Below, piece by piece: positions 47,077 to 57,709 of a stretch of DNA of 64,000 nt. The DNA is from Branchiostoma floridae (Eukaryota > Chordata > Leptocardii > Amphioxiformes > Branchiostomatidae): assembly GCF_000003815.2 (NCBI RefSeq), contig NC_049986.1:24013306-24077305 (forward strand), in the 5' to 3' direction. The notes below the pieces were generated by a model. It saw only the letters and a program-made list of their open reading frames with translations. It ran no database searches and was not told where the DNA came from. The position numbers were made by a program, and so were the translations under genes. Every line of letters starts with the position of its first letter. Within the stretch, counting starts at the first letter, position 1.

Positions 47077-49875
47077 ATGGACAAAAACATGCCCTTTTTC
47101 GTCCTGTTGACCTGCCTGGTCGTCTCCGACAGTGTCCAGGGAACGCTAAAGTTGTCAGCGAACGTCCCAGAAAACGCTCACGCGGGGGAAACCGTCACCA
47201 GTGTTCGGTCGGCCATAGCGGAAGGTAGGGAGGAAGTAAAATGTGAAATTGTCGCCGGAAATAGGAACGGACGCTTCCGTGTGACAACCTGCGTGATCCA
47301 AGTGGCGCGTCCGTTGGATTACGGCGTCGACCCGACCTATAACCTCACGGTAAACGTCACCGGGTCCTCCGGAAACCCTGAGCAGCTGTATGTTGATGTA
47401 CAAGTCCAAGACGTGGAGGGATACCCGCCTGTTTACAACGACACGTGCGAAATGCCGACTCGGACAGCATGGGGGAACTCAGGCGATTTGAACGTCGATA
47501 TGAAATGGACAGTCAAGGGCATGTCAATGAATATTGGAGAGGTGTTTTTCTCGAATCACTTTTATTACAATCCCAATAGTGTTAAGGACCAGGTTTCAAC
47601 AAGAGTATACTCGAATAACAATAATTGTCTAGTGCAGTTTGTATGGAAGCCCATGAATAGCGATGATATCACTTTTATTGATTCGTTGTGGAGTACGTCG
47701 ATAGAACGACCGTGCTTGAACTGTTCTGGATCAACAGATGGGGCATCCGTCCTCCAATTTGAAGTATTGCACAGTTCTACAGGCTTTACTCCCAGTTCGT
47801 CTGGCAGCTGTTACACAGGGCCTATTCCTCAAACTGATAGACAATTTATATTTGGTGGTTCGTTGACGATTTCATCCATGAAAAGGAATCTTTTCACATG
47901 CGACTTGCCAGACAATATCTCGGTCCCCTTAATTCCACATGGCAACGGTCGTGACATAATACCTCTACTTGTAGAGTTTGATGCCCAGCCAGTCGGATGT
48001 CCCCCTAACAAGTACGGCGTGTTGTGTGACCAGAACTGCACCTGTGAGAACGGTGCTCGCTGCCATGGGCTGAACGGGGCCTGCAAGTGTCAGCCTGGAT
48101 GGCAGGGTGTCATCTGTGACATACCTTACAGTACAGTGGTCATCATCGAGACCCCTGGCGACTCACGACGGATTTACATCTCCGGCACTGTTACGTTGCA
48201 CTGCAAGGTTTTCCATCTGACTGCTGACAGGATGATGTGGACATTTCCTAATAAAACGGAAAAGTGGCTGCAGGGCGCTCAGGAAGATCGTGTAAGGATC
48301 CAAAACATACAGTCCGAACATAATGGTACCTACACCTGTACTGTGTTAACGGAAGATGGGGCGGCCATTAACGCAAGTTATGAGCTTCAGGCCGTCGCTT
48401 GTCCTCCCGAAAAAACGGGTGAATCGTGCGAAGAGGAGTGCGTCTGTAGCCATGGCGGCAGCTGTGACAGGTGGGCCGGCTGTGTGTGTCCGCCGGGATG
48501 GACAGGAACCACGTGTAAGACCTCCTGCCCAGTTGGCACCTACGGACAGGGTTGCAGCAGGCGGTGTCGGTGTCAGTATGACGCCACCTGCTTCCCTACC
48601 GACGGCCGGTGTAACTGCACGGAAGGCTGGTTCGGCAGTAACTGCAGCAGGCCCTGCCCCGCAGGTCGGTACGGATGGAAATGTTGGCATGCTTGTGCCT
48701 GTAAGAACAATGCCAAGTGTAACAACGTGGACGGAACCTGCGCCTGCGTGCCACCCTGGACTGGTAAGTTCTGTGACGTCATCGAAACGGACACATACAC
48801 AATCCAGATTGTCATACCCCTGGTACTGACTCTGCTTGTTGCTGCACTAGTATTGCTAATACTCTACAAACGACAGAAGGCTAAACATGGGGCACAAGAA
48901 GAGCCTTTAGAGGAAACCAGAGTTCTTCTAGAGCTGAGAAACATGGAAGATGACCTTGCACAGAGTTTGCAGCCCGGCTGGCTCAACCGGTGGGAGAGGA
49001 ACGCAGACGATCTGACTCTGGACGAACTGGTCGGGCTGGGCGCGTCCGCACAGATCAGAAGAGGACGGCTTCGAACGGCTGACGCTGACGTCACGGTGGC
49101 GGTCAAGTCCGTCCGCATAGAGGACAGGCGGTGCTACCGAGCCTTCTGCCGGGAAGTCGCCGCGCTGATAGCCGTGCATGAAAACAGTGAGGAAGAAAAT
49201 GGCGGACATCCCAACATCGTCAAGCTCTTTGGGGTCGTCACGATGTCCACACCGAAGTGTATTCTCTTGGAATTTGCTGCCAAAGGCGAACTTTTGCTCA
49301 TTCTAAAACAACCTCGGCAGAACCGTCCTCTTGGCAGGTTTGTCCGCTATGCCGTCCAGATATCCCGTGCCCTGGAGGAGCTCCGACGTCTGCGTATCGC
49401 TCATGGTGACGTGGCCGCCCGAAACGTCCTGGTCAGCGGCGATGACGTGGCCAAACTTGCTGACTTCGGTCTGGCCCATGACGTGTACACCGAGACTACC
49501 TACGTGCCCGCAGTCAATGACGACGTCGACGAACTCCTGCCCCTGAAGTGGATGGCTCTGGAGTCGCTGGAGTCTCGCGAGTTCACGTGCGAGAGCGACA
49601 CGTGGTCGTTCGGCGTGCTGCTGTGGGAGATCGCCGCCTTCGGGGAGGAGCCCAGCTACCAGCGCCAGCGCCAACTGAGTTGTCCCAAGTTGGTGGGGCT
49701 CCTGAGGCAGGGGGTCCGTCTGGACAGGCCGCCGGGATGTCCGGACAAGCTGTATGACGTCATGAAGTCGTGTTGGCGGGAGGAGCCGTCGGCAAGACCA
49801 GAGCCGGCAGAACTGGAGCAGAGGCTGACGGAATGTTGCCAAGAGTTGGACCCACTTCTGGCTGTTGATAATTAA
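47077..49875 (+). CDS. RTK-C: intronless receptor tyrosine kinase, type I ectodomain
   Basis: 932 residues in one frame; used here as reference. Signal peptide 1-22; cadherin-like repeat 23-121 (PEN at 31-33, LDY at 80-82); type I unrecognised module about 129-307; EGF 308-348; Ig 351-438 (Cys376, Trp388, Cys421); three EGF repeats 442-567; membrane segment about 577-597; tyrosine kinase 647-918. Kinase residues: GLGASA at 653-658 (third glycine of the loop replaced), Lys677, Glu693, HGDVAARN from His776 with Asp778, DFG 796-798, activation-loop tyrosines 804 and 809, and MALE 826-829 in place of APE. Catalytic Lys, Asp and DFG are intact, so activity is possible. The tail is only about 14 residues, with no tyrosine docking sites after the kinase. 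It lies between RTK-B and RTK-D on the same strand. Confidence 0.93.
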   Translation: MDKNMPFFVLLTCLVVSDSVQGTLKLSANVPENAHAGETVTSVRSAIAEGREEVKCEIVAGNRNGRFRVTTCVIQVARPLDYGVDPTYNLTVNVTGSSGNPEQLYVDVQVQDVEGYPPVYNDTCEMPTRTAWGNSGDLNVDMKWTVKGMSMNIGEVFFSNHFYYNPNSVKDQVSTRVYSNNNNCLVQFVWKPMNSDDITFIDSLWSTSIERPCLNCSGSTDGASVLQFEVLHSSTGFTPSSSGSCYTGPIPQTDRQFIFGGSLTISSMKRNLFTCDLPDNISVPLIPHGNGRDIIPLLVEFDAQPVGCPPNKYGVLCDQNCTCENGARCHGLNGACKCQPGWQGVICDIPYSTVVIIETPGDSRRIYISGTVTLHCKVFHLTADRMMWTFPNKTEKWLQGAQEDRVRIQNIQSEHNGTYTCTVLTEDGAAINASYELQAVACPPEKTGESCEEECVCSHGGSCDRWAGCVCPPGWTGTTCKTSCPVGTYGQGCSRRCRCQYDATCFPTDGRCNCTEGWFGSNCSRPCPAGRYGWKCWHACACKNNAKCNNVDGTCACVPPWTGKFCDVIETDTYTIQIVIPLVLTLLVAALVLLILYKRQKAKHGAQEEPLEETRVLLELRNMEDDLAQSLQPGWLNRWERNADDLTLDELVGLGASAQIRRGRLRTADADVTVAVKSVRIEDRRCYRAFCREVAALIAVHENSEEENGGHPNIVKLFGVVTMSTPKCILLEFAAKGELLLILKQPRQNRPLGRFVRYAVQISRALEELRRLRIAHGDVAARNVLVSGDDVAKLADFGLAHDVYTETTYVPAVNDDVDELLPLKWMALESLESREFTCESDTWSFGVLLWEIAAFGEEPSYQRQRQLSCPKLVGLLRQGVRLDRPPGCPDKLYDVMKSCWREEPSARPEPAELEQRLTECCQELDPLLAVDN

Positions 49876-50032
49876 CAAATTGTTTTATGATGTTTAGATC
49901 TTCCTGTTGTGAATAATTGACAAACTGTACAAATTTCTTAATGACAGCAAATTAATTCAGGTTTTGAATTTTTTCTGACACGTTCGAAAAATTTGGAAAT
50001 ATGATACGAAGAGAGGTGATATATGGTGCATA

Positions 50033-50727
50033 GAGTCCATTCCAAGACACCATGCGGATGTTTGTTGACATTGTTTAGAATTGATTTTAACGTTTTGTAA
50101 TTATATGTCTCGGACATTTGATACTTCAGAAATATTTTTAACACTGTTTCAACTTTATAAATATTTCCCTGGTCCTGTAAAACTTTGGAAATATTCATGG
50201 TGTGGAATTGGATACTTCTAATGGTTTCTAAATAATGATAACAGCATTCTACCATTATTCACCATTTTCTACCATTTTCTACCATTTTTTGTAAATGGTT
50301 CGGTGGGCTGGGAAGATAGCAATTCACACATCCTTGCAAAGTATGGTTGGGTGCCATGCAACAATGGCCCACCACAAAGGATCCACCAGTGCCCAGCAGT
50401 GAAATCTAAAAATACACAGATGCAACAATAGGGCTTACTAATAAACTAATTTTACCATTTGGCCAGGTTTACCATTTTTTGTAAATATTTGTAAATGTGA
50501 AATAATCACAGAGAGGTTTCACAATTATTCTAAATAAAGATATTTTTGTACAGTTACTTTCAAAATGTTTCTAAAATATTCAAAGAAATTCAAATAAATG
50601 AGTATTTTCTTAGTCAATTTTTTGAAAATAATTTAATTATTGTGGCTCAGATATTCCTTTATTCAAAATAATTCATACTAATTATAAATATCGCCTAAAA
50701 ACCCTCATGGTGTCTTGGAATGGACTC
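50033..50727. mobile_element. Non-autonomous TIR element with TA flanks (Tc1/mariner-like)
   Basis: The ends are perfect inverted repeats (GAGTCCATTCCAAGACACC, continuing ATG) with a TA dinucleotide at both outer borders (50031-50032 and 50728-50729). The 695-base interior is AT-rich and non-coding, with repeated TTTCTACCATTTT phrases. A TA target fits Tc1/mariner-type elements. It is inserted just after RTK-C and is absent at the equivalent place in the other units. Confidence 0.7.
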
Positions 50728-50741
50728 TAATTGCACAGGCC

Positions 50742-50744
<3 letters not shown>

Positions 50745-50780
<36 letters not shown>
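50745..50780. repeat. (TA)n microsatellite
   Basis: 36 bases of pure TA repeat just outside the right end of the TIR element. Confidence 0.97.
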
Positions 50781-50783
<3 letters not shown>

Positions 50784-52592
50784 TTTTTTGAGAATATGTA
50801 GAACCATGTGCATTTGGAAAAGAAAATTTCACCGGTATTCTATGATTACACATTTTTTACATTCATGTGTAATGCTTTATTTAACAGATTTGTACTGCAC
50901 AAAAATGTAATACTAATATTCACTAGATTTTATGCATTTTATTAATATAAACTTACAATTACATATGTGGCAGTATGACTTATTAGTGTGATTGACGCTT
51001 TGTTTTGATTCCAACGAAAATAAACTTTATTCCATTTTTGTATACCATGTCCAAAATTCTGCAAAAGTCTTGTGCTCTTGTATTTAGTATATGTGTTGCT
51101 GAAGTGTTTTGTGTCTCAAAAATATACATTACTAAGTATCTAGAAATGATCCGTGGCCATTTTCTACGACTGTTTTAATTATAAACTAGATGACACTAAA
51201 CAAGCAATAAACGTGGTGCCATAATGACTGATTGACTTACGGCATTAAAGAATGTATATAATTTGTACGTCCTGTTTTTAACGTCTTAACGTACAGGAAG
51301 ATTGGCTTCGTACAAATTAATGTATGAAAGCTATTGGGCTGTATAATGTATCCAAGTATCCTAGTTTTTGTAAGCTTGGCCGTCGCTATGTACGATCCAG
51401 ACTCCACAAGTCGCTCCTCAGCCTTTTTGAGTGGTAAAATTCGGTCACTGTTGGACGAACTGCTTCTGGTCGCCCCTCACAGTAAGGTACATGGCGAAAT
51501 ATGCTGACCTTGTTACGTAACGTTATAAGCAGAAGACGGTTCAAATGACAGCTGTCAAATACAAATGTATGTACCAGTTTGATTGGACAGGACATCGATT
51601 TGATATATACAACGCTTTCGTCTTGCAATCAGGAGATCAAACCGAGACTTTTGCCTTTTTTCTAAACATCTATTTGACATAAACAATCTTTATTGACACG
51701 ACTAAAGTGCAGCGACTTTCGTAAGGTCGACAGGTATAACAACTACTTACAGTACAACTAAACACATATATATGGATATCTATAGGTGTGAATACATCAA
51801 CATAAAGGGTCTACCATGTCATCTACACTATTGGTTCTACGGTACAAACAATCGTGGACATATTTGCCTACTTGTACACAGTGAGGATTATCGCCCCCAG
51901 AATGTAGTTGAGTTTGTCTATGATACTATCATTTGTAAAGTATATAGTCGATACGTCTTAACATTGTGCCTCTCAAATGGCGGCTTTATCTTCAACAGTA
52001 CTCCCTAATCTTAAAACAGGGATAAGGAACACATGAGAGGCAAATATAATGTACTGGTCAGCTAGCTACCAAATAATACGCCTTTTTGTAGAGGCGAAAA
52101 TGACAGCTTTTTTTTCAAAAGCACTGAAGTAGTTCTTGACTCAGCCGCTCGGTCAACCTGAAAGCTCTTTGTCTCCAGACGTAACTTAATACTTTGTTTT
52201 TCTCACATTTGACTTCTCTGGGCCCTACCATTCCCCTACCTGCCTTCTTCAAAACAGAACAACGATTGCATATGTCTCGTCATGAAAGCCTGTTTTTGTA
52301 AGGAGTGTGGTCACTATGTGCGAATCAGTCTTTATCAGTCCTTCCCCATTTGTAGTGGTGAAAATAGGTCACAAATGGACGGACCATTGGTGGGTCCTCA
52401 GTTTTACTTATACACCCCCCACCCGGCAGTCAGGTGCGGAAAATACCGATCCTGGTACGTGATGTAGGCATACTTTACGGTTCAAATGTCATCTGTCAAT
52501 AAACAAGGCGAGCAAGGTAAGCACAGCCGTCTAAGGAATGAAATGGTTCTCCCTCCGGCTAGATCCGAGCAGAAGAGCCTTAAATATTCAGC

Positions 52593-55394
52593 ATGGACCA
52601 CAACGCGGCATTTCTCGTTCTCTTGACCTGCCTGGCCGTCTCCGACAGTGTCCAGGGAACGCTGCAGTTGTCAGCAAACGTCCCAGAAAAAGCTCACGCG
52701 GGGAAAACCGTCACCAGTGTACGGCCGGCCATAGGGGAAGGTCGGGAGGAAGTAAGATGTGAAATTGTCGCAGGAGACAAGAATAGACGCTTCCTTGTGA
52801 CCAACTGTGTGATCCAAGTGGCGCGTCCGTTAGATTATAACGTCGACCCGAGCTATAACCTGACGGTAAACGTCACTGGGTCCTTCGGAAACCCCGAGCA
52901 GCTGTATGTTGATGTACAAGTCCAAGACGTGGAGGGGTACCCGCCTGTTTACAACGACACGTGCGAAATGCCGACTCGGAATGGTCCGGGGAAGTCAGGC
53001 GATTTGAACCTAGATATGAAATTTACAGCCGAGGGTATTGCGATGGATGTAGGAGAGGTATTTGTCTCAAAATACATTCATTACGAAAAAGAAAGGGACC
53101 CATTTTCGATTTCAGAGCAGTACATTTTTTTCACCGATAACGAGAATTGTCTGGTGCAGGTGATATGGGAGCCATTCAATTCTTATGACACCATAACCGC
53201 TCAATCGCTCTCGGACTCCCTAAAACAATGCGTACAATGTGTTAGTTCGGCAGGCGTGGCATCCGTCGTCCAATTCGAAATATTTAAAAGGTGGTCCGGA
53301 TTTAACCCAGAGGCAAAGAATTCCCGCAAATGTTATTTTGGGCCCATTCCTGAAACTGGGGGATACTTTATACTGGCCGGTTCATTCGTGCTTTCTTCCA
53401 ACATCAAAAACCATTTTACGTGCAAGCTGCCAGAAGATATCTCAATCTCTGTTTTTATAAATGATATGCATCAGAAAACAATACCTGTACGTTTAGAATT
53501 TGATTTCAAGCCAGTCGGATGTCCCTCTAACAAGTACGGCGTGTTTTGTGACCAGAACTGCACCTGTGAGAACGGTGCCCGCTGTCATGGGCTGAACGGG
53601 GCCTGCAAGTGTCAGCCTGGATGGCAGGGTGTCGTCTGCGACATACCTCACAGTACAGTGGTCATCATCGCGACCCCTGGCGACTCGACACGGATTCACA
53701 TCACTGGCTCTATAACGCTACACTGCAAGGTTTTCCATCTGGCTGCTGACAGGATGATGTGGACATTTCCTAATAAAACGGAAAAGTGGCTGCAGGGCGC
53801 TCAGGAAGATCGTGTAAGTATCCACAACATACAGTCCGAACACAACGGTACTTACACCTGTACTGTGTTAACGGGAGACGGGGCGGTCATTAACACAAGT
53901 TATGAGCTTCAGGCCGTGGCTTGTCCTCCCGGAAAAACGGGTGAGTCGTGCGAAGAGGAGTGCGTCTGTAGCCATGGTGGCAGCTGTGACCGGTGGGCCG
54001 GCTGTGTGTGTCCGCCGGGATGGACAGGAACCACGTGTCAGACCTCCTGCCCAGTTGGTACCTACGGACAGGGTTGCAGCAGGCGGTGTCGGTGTCAGCA
54101 TGACGCCACCTGCTCCCCTACCGACGGCCGGTGTAACTGCACGGAAGGCTGGTTCGGCAGTAACTGCAGCAGGCCCTGCCCCGCAGGTCTGTACGGAAGG
54201 AAATGTCGGCATGTTTGTGCCTGTAAGAACAACGCCACGTGTCACAACGTGGACGGAACCTGCACCTGCGTGTCACCCTGGACTGGTAAGTTGTGTGACG
54301 TCATAAAAAAGGACCCATTCCCGTTGTCACTCCAGATTGCCACACCCCTGATACTGACTCTGCTAGTCGCTGCACTAGTTTTGTTTATTTTCTATAGACG
54401 AAAGAAAGCTAGACAAGCGGAAAATGAAAACAATGTAGAGGAGACCATGGTTGTACTGGAGCTGAGAAACATGGAAGAAGACTTGGCGCAGGGTTTGCAG
54501 CCCGGCTGGCTCCATCGGTGGGAGAGGAACGCCGACGACCTGACTCTGGACGAACTGGTCGGGCTGGGCGCGTCCGCACAGATCAGGAGAGGACGGCTTC
54601 GTACGGCTGGCGCTGACGTCACGGTGGCGGTCAAGTCCGTCCGCATAGAGGATAGGCGGTGCTACCGAGCCTTCTGCCGGGAAGTCGCCGCGCTGGTAGC
54701 CGTGCACGAAAATAGTGAGGAAGAAAATGGCGGACATCCCAACATCGTCAAGCTCTTTGGGGTCGTCACGATGTCTTCACCGAAGTGTATTCTGTTGGAA
54801 TTTGCTGCCAAAGGCGAACTTTTGCTCATTCTAAAACAACCTCGGCAGAATCGTCCTCTTGGCAGGTTTGTTCGCTATGCCGTCCAGATATCCTGTGCCC
54901 TGGACGAGCTCCGACGTCTGCGTATCGCTCACGGTGACGTGGCCGCCCGAAACGTCCTGGTCAGCGGCGATGACGTAGCCAAACTTGCTGACTTCGGTCT
55001 GGCCCATGACGTCTACACCGAGACTACTTACGTGTCCGCAGACAATGACGACGTCGACGAACTCCTGCCCCTGAAGTGGATGGCTCTGGAGTCGCTGGAG
55101 TCTCGCGAGTTCACGTGCGAGAGCGACACGTGGTCGTTCGGCGTGCTGCTGTGGGAGATCGCCGCCTTCGGGGAGGAGCCCAGCTACCAGCGCCAGCGCC
55201 AACAGAGCTGTCCCAAGTTGGTGGGGCTCCTGAGGCAGGGGGTCCGTCTGGACAGGCCGCCCGGATGTCCGGACAAGCTGTATGACGTCATGAAGTCGTG
55301 TTGGCGGGAGGAGCCGTCGGCAAGACCAGAGCCGGCAGAACTGGAGCAGAGGCTGACAGAATGTGGCCATGAGTTGGACCTCGTTCATAATTAA
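52593..55394 (+). CDS. RTK-D: intronless receptor tyrosine kinase, type II ectodomain
   Basis: 933 residues, same domain order as RTK-B and closest to it. It shares the type II module (GPGKSGDLNLDMKFTAEGIA) but lacks two residues there (SLKQCVQ for SLVEQCVQ). The membrane-proximal segment is shorter (KKDPFPLSLQIATPLILTLL). The juxtamembrane KARQAENENNVEETMVVLE is type II. The kinase keeps GLGASA, VAVK, HGDVAARN, DFG and MALE. The C terminus differs: HELDLVHN replaces the ELDPLLAVD ending of the others. The frame is intact from signal peptide (NAAFLVLLTCLAVSDSVQG) to TAA at 55392-55394. Confidence 0.93.
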   Translation: MDHNAAFLVLLTCLAVSDSVQGTLQLSANVPEKAHAGKTVTSVRPAIGEGREEVRCEIVAGDKNRRFLVTNCVIQVARPLDYNVDPSYNLTVNVTGSFGNPEQLYVDVQVQDVEGYPPVYNDTCEMPTRNGPGKSGDLNLDMKFTAEGIAMDVGEVFVSKYIHYEKERDPFSISEQYIFFTDNENCLVQVIWEPFNSYDTITAQSLSDSLKQCVQCVSSAGVASVVQFEIFKRWSGFNPEAKNSRKCYFGPIPETGGYFILAGSFVLSSNIKNHFTCKLPEDISISVFINDMHQKTIPVRLEFDFKPVGCPSNKYGVFCDQNCTCENGARCHGLNGACKCQPGWQGVVCDIPHSTVVIIATPGDSTRIHITGSITLHCKVFHLAADRMMWTFPNKTEKWLQGAQEDRVSIHNIQSEHNGTYTCTVLTGDGAVINTSYELQAVACPPGKTGESCEEECVCSHGGSCDRWAGCVCPPGWTGTTCQTSCPVGTYGQGCSRRCRCQHDATCSPTDGRCNCTEGWFGSNCSRPCPAGLYGRKCRHVCACKNNATCHNVDGTCTCVSPWTGKLCDVIKKDPFPLSLQIATPLILTLLVAALVLFIFYRRKKARQAENENNVEETMVVLELRNMEEDLAQGLQPGWLHRWERNADDLTLDELVGLGASAQIRRGRLRTAGADVTVAVKSVRIEDRRCYRAFCREVAALVAVHENSEEENGGHPNIVKLFGVVTMSSPKCILLEFAAKGELLLILKQPRQNRPLGRFVRYAVQISCALDELRRLRIAHGDVAARNVLVSGDDVAKLADFGLAHDVYTETTYVSADNDDVDELLPLKWMALESLESREFTCESDTWSFGVLLWEIAAFGEEPSYQRQRQQSCPKLVGLLRQGVRLDRPPGCPDKLYDVMKSCWREEPSARPEPAELEQRLTECGHELDLVHN

Positions 55395-57709
55395 ACCCTT
55401 GTTTGATTTATGAATAACGATGCAAAGTAGGACAGCTTGCATTAGGAAATTTTCTATATGCAACCAACCAATTCTAGAGCCAGCATGTGGGTCTAAATAC
55501 CAAGATATTGACCTAGCTTGTTTATTGTTTTTCGACCATTTCATAATATCTGAATAAGTATGAAGTTTTTTTCGCACATTCAAGCCTTTCGGGGAGTTAT
55601 TCAGAGTACCTAAATTTGAATTTGTCTGTGTGTTCTTAGTAGCAAAATTCGAATATTGTCAATTAGACCTCCGTATTTTTGGAAGCCTATTTTTACGATC
55701 TTTATTACACCTTGATACATCTTCGACCTAAGCCGTTACTCCGTTTACGTAGTTACTTTAACGTTTACAGGTTATACATCGTCAGAACATTTTTGCCATA
55801 ACGAAATGTTATATCATAATGAGTTTAATGAAAGATCAGCCATATGTAAGATAAGAACAAGCGCACATCCGTTAGAAATAGAAAGGGGCCGCTATAAACA
55901 GCTCCCTGTCCACGAGAGATTGAGTACATATTGTCCAATGAATGCAGTGGAAAATGAAACACATTTTATCAGTCAGTGTACCCACTATGAAACCGAAAGA
56001 AAAACATTATTTCAAACAGTTCCCACAATTTCACCAAGCTTTTATCACCTAAGTGATCACCAAAAGACTACATTTCTATTAAAAGCACAAAATCCCACCA
56101 TCATACAGAACGTGGGACAGTTCATTAACCACTGCCTTCAAAGAAGAAGTCAAACCCGACAATAGTATCCATAGTATCATGTAGTTGATTAGAAACTAGT
56201 TTTATGTACTTACCTCTCTTAGTTCTTGAGACTGTGTATGCAATTAGCCCTCGGGCATGATATTGCAAATATATAAACAATATAAAGTTATACCGATAGA
56301 TTTTGCAAACAACATTCATGCAGGTATGAGATATGACTATTTTAGGTATTATAAAGGTTTTATCAGAGGGACCATAATGGCTAGTATTTAAAACGCATGT
56401 GTTAGACATGCTGACGCTTTTTCATGCACCATGTCCAAAATTCTATGACAGTCTTGCACTCTAGTATTTAGTTCATGTGTTGCTGAAGTGTTTTGTGTCT
56501 CAAGAATATACAATGTTAAGTATCTAGAAATGATCGGTGGTCATTTTCGACGACTGTTCTGTTTGTAAACCAGATGACATTAAATGAATAATAAACGTGG
56601 TGTCGGAAACAATTGATTAACCTACGTTATTAAAGTACGTTTTGTGTTTAACGTTTAAAAGTACATGTACAGGAAGATTGGCTACGTACAAAATAATGTA
56701 AGAAAGCTATTGGGCTGAATTAAGTATCCAAATATCCTAGTTTTTGTAAGCTTGGCCTTCGCTATGTACGAACCAGTCTCCACAAGTCACTCACCAGCCC
56801 CTTTGAGTGGGAAAAATCGGTCACAATTGGACGAACTATTGGTGGCAAGGCAGTTCTGATTCTGGTTGCCCCTGGCAACCATGTAGGTAACATGCTGAAC
56901 TTGTTCCGTAGCGTGATAAGCAGAAGGTTCTAAAGTCAGCTCTCAAATACCAGTTTGTTGAGGACATCCATTTGATATATATATATACAACACTTGCATC
57001 TTGCAATCAGGAGGTCAAAACGAAACTGCGATTTTTCTAAACATCTAAAATTAATAATATAAACTATAGAGTCAATACGTCTTGCCGAGGTGCCCGTCAA
57101 ATGATGGCCTTATATCTTCAGTAAGACTCGCTAATCTGAAAACACGGATAAGGAATACATGAGAGGCAAATAGAATGTACTGGTCAGCTAGCCACCAAAT
57201 AATACTCCTTTTCGTAGAGGCGAAAATGGCAGCTTTTTTTCAAAGGCACTGCTTAGTTTTTGACTCAGCCGCTCGTCAACCTGCAAGTTCTTTGTCTCCA
57301 GACGTAACTTAATACTTTGTTTTTTCACAGTTGACTTGTCTGGGCCATACCATTCCCCTACCCATAAAGGGGGGTTTCTTCAAAACACAACAATGATTGT
57401 GTGAGTCTCGTCATTTGGCCTGAATGTTATGGTTTGCCGTCGCTATGAAAGAATCAGTTTCCACAGGTCCCTCCCAGGGCCGGTTGTAGTGTTGAAAACC
57501 GGTCACAACTGGACAAAATATCGTTGGGCCCACTGTTCTGTTTCTGGTGCCCTCTGGCATTCAGGTAAGGAACATACCGATCCTGTTACGTAACGTTATA
57601 AGCAGGCTTAAGTTCTATTTTCAGCTGTTAAACAAAAACTTGTTTGTTTGAAGAGGACAGTGCTAACACCCCAGGTTAGAGCCGTCAAGACAAGCCTAAA
57701 GCACTCGAC
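55395..57709 (+). other. RTK-D to RTK-E intergenic unit
   Basis: Shared 3' flank interrupted by a retrotransposon fragment (55818-56290), AATAAA at 56590-56595, distal module from about 56745 (CCGTAGCGTGATAAGCAG near 56917), GGTCAGCTAGCCACCAAATA near 57182, and proximal module with TTACGTAA (57586-57593) and TATAAG (57597-57602), 108 bases before the RTK-E start. Confidence 0.6.
55818..56290 (+). mobile_element. 5'-truncated non-LTR retrotransposon fragment
   Basis: An open frame to 56165 encodes about 115 residues like the C-terminal end of LINE reverse transcriptases: RSAICKIRTSAHPLEIERGR, then a cysteine/histidine cluster C-P-M...ENETHFISQCTHYETER. It interrupts the 3' flank of RTK-D between GTTATATC and GTTATACC, possibly an 8-base target duplication with one change. 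The fragment ends in an AT-rich simple tail (AATATATAAACAATATAAA). It is non-functional. Confidence 0.7.

Larger units (their letters stand above)
49876..52592 (+). other. RTK-C to RTK-D intergenic unit
   Basis: The longest spacer, owing to the TIR element at 50033-50727 and a TA microsatellite. The array-type 3' flank resumes near 51050 with AATAAA at 51206-51211. The distal module follows from about 51370 (TTACGTAACGTTATAAGC near 51514), then the GGTCAGCTAGCTACCAAATA block near 52055 and a proximal module with TACGTGA (52456-52462). About 51500-52330 is nearly identical to the spacer before RTK-B. Confidence 0.6.
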
